A stretch of 64,000 bases of DNA from Sander lucioperca. Its lineage: Eukaryota > Chordata > Actinopteri > Perciformes > Percidae. The DNA is taken from assembly GCF_008315115.2 (NCBI RefSeq), contig NC_050191.1:561501-625500 (forward strand), read 5' to 3'. Of the stretch, positions 60,378 through 64,000 are shown piece after piece. Position numbers and translations under genes: made by a program. The notes beneath the pieces were generated by a model, which saw nothing but the letters and a program-made list of their open reading frames with translations, was not told where the DNA came from and ran no database searches. Every line of letters starts with the position of its first letter. Position 1 is the first letter of the stretch.

Positions 60378-62635
60378 ATTATTATTATTATTATTATTAT
60401 TCTTCTCCGCCTAAAACTCCGACTACAGCCTAAACCGTACATGGTGGGGGGTTGCCATTTTCAGGAATGGTCTGAATCACCGCAAGGACCTCAGGCACAA
60501 AAATTGACCCACTTCCACCACTAGGTGGCGCTATAGCAGAAAAACCGCATTTTGGCTCTATAACTCCCTATAACTCCCACACCGTACACCCTACATTCAA
60601 AACTCATACATCCACGCGTTCCCTGGATCCACCTGAATCACGTGATATAGGCCACGCCCATTTCCGCCTAGACTTTTATGCGTGAAAAATCGCAATTTAT
60701 CAAAAACCTACTTTTTCGAACTCCTCCTAGACCGTGCGACCGATCTGCACGAAACTTGGACCCTAGCATCTCCAGACCGACCTAACAAAACGTTAATGAA
60801 AAGAATTTTGATAGGACAAAAATTGCGCATATTACGCACGAACAAATTTGTGTAGCTAACTATGAAAACACCAACTTTGCCATATCTCGGCCAAAATAAA
60901 GGCTATCAACGCCAAACTTTAGATTCTTGTTTGCCATGACCCTCTGGAGGTGCCCCACGCGTTTTACAAAGATTGGTCACTAGGGGGCGCTACAAGTACA
61001 AAAAGTTTATATCTCATGAACGGCTCATCTGATTTTTACAAAAGTTGATGGGCACCATCTAGGGATCCTTCTGAGGCCATGTCTAGAGTGGGGTACTGAG
61101 GGGTCAAAGTGGGCGTGGCCTATGGGACCCAAGTCTAGATTCACCACTTACACTAATGTGAACAACTTTAAATTTACAGGGTAGATAGACAATGGGTCAT
61201 GGACCACACCTACCAAACATTACACATGTGGACCACTAGGTGGCGCTATAATGGTCTTTTGCCTTTATCTCCCACATTACACATCGCACATTAGAAAACC
61301 ATACATCCACTTGTTCCTTGAATCAAGCTGAATCACATGATATAGGCCACGCCCATTTTTGCTTAAAATCTTTTTCGCAAAATCGCGCAATGTGCAAAAC
61401 CAACTTTTACGAACTCGTCCTAGGCCGTGCGACGGATCAGCTCGAAACCTGGTAGGTAGCATCTCCAGATGGACCTGACCAAAAGTTACCCAAGGAATTT
61501 TGCTACGTTAAAGTATGCGCATTTGACGACCAAACAAATTTGCATAGCTAGCTACCGCACACGTATCATATCATATCTCGGCCAAATTAAATGTTATCAG
61601 CAAGAACCTTCAGGGCATTGTTCAAGATGCCACTCTGATGCTCTGTACCAAATTTGGCGAAGATCGGCCTTCAGGGGGCGCTATAAGCAACCTTTATTTG
61701 TGTTGGCCAATAACTCAATGCATTTGAATGGGGAATTTGCAATTGCAATATCTCTGCCACAGTACATGCAATCAACACGAAACTTGTGGTGCTCGTTCGG
61801 CATGCGGCTCCGAGGCTCATTACCAAATTTGGCGAAGATCGGCCATTAGGGGGCGCTATAATCAACGTATACATGTTTTGGCCCTTTTACTCAATTGTAA
61901 TGGGATATTTGCAATGGAAATGTACCACAGACCTTGCAGCTCACACTTCTCAATATTTACTGACGTTTGCCTCTTACCGTTAGGTTTTGGTTTTTACTTT
62001 TGCGTGCTCCTTTGGTTTTTTACAATAAAACAAACATCTTAACCCACCTGACAAAGTTTCTACAACCTTCACAGTGGACAAATGCAACTCTTTTCTCTCA
62101 CTTTTTCAATCCAAAATCTACACCATTCGTAGGCGGCGATACCGTGCAATTAAACATTGCAGTTGGTGCTAAGTGGAGCGTCCGTCGTAGCGTGATCGGT
62201 TACGTCGGTGGCATCGATGCTTAATTTCCCACGAAGCACCCACGGAGGAAAACATAAATCGGCGCCTGTGACGTCGTTTACAACAACTTGACCACCTCCC
62301 CCGCTCCTTCAACCACCACACCTGCCTCCCCCCTCCACCCTCTCGGTCACTCTCTCATTTCTCTCAGCTGTGTCCCGCGGTCAGGGGGGTTAAGAAGTTT
62401 GTTTGTTGTAGAGAATTCTTAAAGGCGGTCCGTACACGCGTGGAGGTGAACAGTCGACCGCTACTTTTGCGACGGCGACGCACCGCAGACGTCGTGGCTC
62501 GCGCCTCTCGACGTTTAGCGACGTTCGCCTCCCCTCCGCCCGGCTTCGGGTTCCGCTTTCGCGCGCTCCCCCGGGCGTCGGGGGCGACTGGCGTGGGTGG
62601 CTTGGGCCCCGTCATAACTGCTTGCAGTTCTAGTT
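60378..62635 (-). repeat. F1 unit R13 (complete)
   Basis: Complete unit of mixed subtype; it shares TGGTCTTTTGCC (about 61252) and CACTTGTTCC with L11, marking a close relation between a left-half and a right-half unit. Confidence 0.94.
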
Positions 62636-64000
62636 ATTATTATTCTTCTCCGCCTAAAACTCCGACTACAGCCTAAACCGTACATGGTGGGGGGTTGCCA
62701 TTTTCAGGAATGGTCTGAATCACCGCAAGGACCTCAGGCACAAAAATTGACCCACTTCCACCACTAGGTGGCGCTATAGCAGAAAAAACCGCATTTTGGC
62801 TCTATAACTCCCTATAACTCCCACACCGTACACCCTACATTCAAAACTCATACATCCACGCGTTCCCTGGATCCACCTGAATCACGTGATATAGGCCACG
62901 CCCATTTCCGCCTAGACTTTTATGCGTGAAAAATCGCAATTTATCAAAAACCTACTTTTTCGAACTCCTCCTAGACCGTGCGACCGATCTGCACGAAACT
63001 TGGACCGTAGCATCTCCAGACCGACCTAACAAAAGGTTAATGAAAAGAATTTTGATAGGACAAAAATTGCGCATATTACGCACGAACAAATTTGTGTAGC
63101 TAACTATGAAAACACCAACTTTGCCATATCTCGGCCAAAATAAAGGCTATCAACGCCAAACTTTAGATTCTTGTTTGCCATGACCCTCTGGAGGTGCCCC
63201 ACGCGTTTTACAAAGATTGGTCACTAGGGGGCGCTACAAGTACAAAAAGTTTATATCTCATGAACGGCTCATCTGATTTTTACAAAATTTGATGGGCACC
63301 ATCTAGGGACACTTCTGAGGCAATGTCTAGAGTGGGGTACTGAGGGGTCAAAGTGGGCGTGGCCTATGGGACCCAAGTCTAGATTCACCACTTACACTAA
63401 TGTGAACAACTTTAAATTTACAGGGTAGATAGACAATGGGTCATGGACCACACCTACCAAACATTACACATGTGGACCACTAGGTGGCGCTATAATGGTT
63501 TTTTGCCTTTATCTCCCACATTACACATCGCACATTAGAAAACCATACATCCACGTGTTCCTTGAATCAAGCTGAATCACATGATATAGGCCACGCCCAT
63601 TTTTGCTGAAAATCTTTTTCGCAAAATCGCGCAATATGCAAAACCAACTTTTACGAACTCGTCCTAGGCCGTGCGACGGATCAGCTCGAAACCTAATAGG
63701 TAGCATCTCCAGATGGACCTGACCATAAAGGTACTCAAGGAATTTTGCTACGTTAAAGTATGCGCATTTGACGACCAAACAAATTTGCATAGCTAGCTAC
63801 CGCACACGTATCATATCATATCTCGGCCAAATTAAATGTTATCAGCAAGAACCTTCAGGGCATTGTTCAAGATGCCACTCTGATGCTCTGTACCAAATTT
63901 GGCGAAGATCGGCCTTCAGGGGGCGCTATAAGCAACCTTTATTTGTGTTGGCCAATAACTCAATGCATTTGAATGGGGAATTTGCAATTGCAATATCTCT
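62636..64000 (-). repeat. F1 unit R14 (cut by the window end)
   Basis: Tail and body of an L11-type unit; the head lies beyond the window, so the array continues. Confidence 0.94.

Overview
This window looks like vertebrate, most probably teleost fish, heterochromatin-like repeat DNA. That assignment rests on pattern recognition only: AAT-tailed repeats opening with a CTGCAAGCAG palindrome and carrying many GCGCC(A/C)CCTAGTGG-type motifs are familiar from fish genomes, but no gene confirms it. I find no convincing protein-coding gene, tRNA or rRNA in 64 kb. Almost every base belongs to one of three repeat families that share one design: a defined head, a body, and an (AAT)n tail into which the next element is joined.

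Layout. (1) 1-3936: one partial and one complete copy of family F2 (about 2.45 kb). Each has a GC-rich head with GCTGC-AA-GCAGC, an internal array of 120-bp monomers, a body of about 1 kb and an AAT tail. (2) 3937-33846: about thirteen units of family F1 (about 2.2 kb each) on the + strand, head to tail, several truncated or chimeric. (3) 33847-33892: a 46-base N gap. (4) 33893-64000: about fourteen F1 units on the - strand, so the two halves form a giant inverted repeat around the gap. (5) A 104-bp cassette, F3, lies only at F1-F1 junctions, singly or in runs of up to twelve copies separated by (AAT)n. Thirty-two full copies are visible and they look almost invariant.

An F1 unit, read head to tail, holds the AACTGC-AA-GCAGTT hairpin, a GC-rich head, a 30-bp inverted-repeat pair enclosing a polypurine tract, and a body made of at least two diverged copies of one ancestral module (offset about 695 bp). 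Module borders are marked by CTCF-like motifs: five per unit, two of them matching the GCGCCMYCTRGTGG consensus exactly. These point left in the left half and right in the right half.

Nothing here works together as an operon or pathway. The interesting candidates are a repeat-borne array of oriented CTCF-like sites, a small two-hairpin cassette multiplying inside AAT junctions, and a head hairpin kept by a compensatory base-pair change between two families. The ORFs present are by-products of repeat sequence: they are split by single-base indels between units. Some structure near the two N gaps may be assembly artefact.
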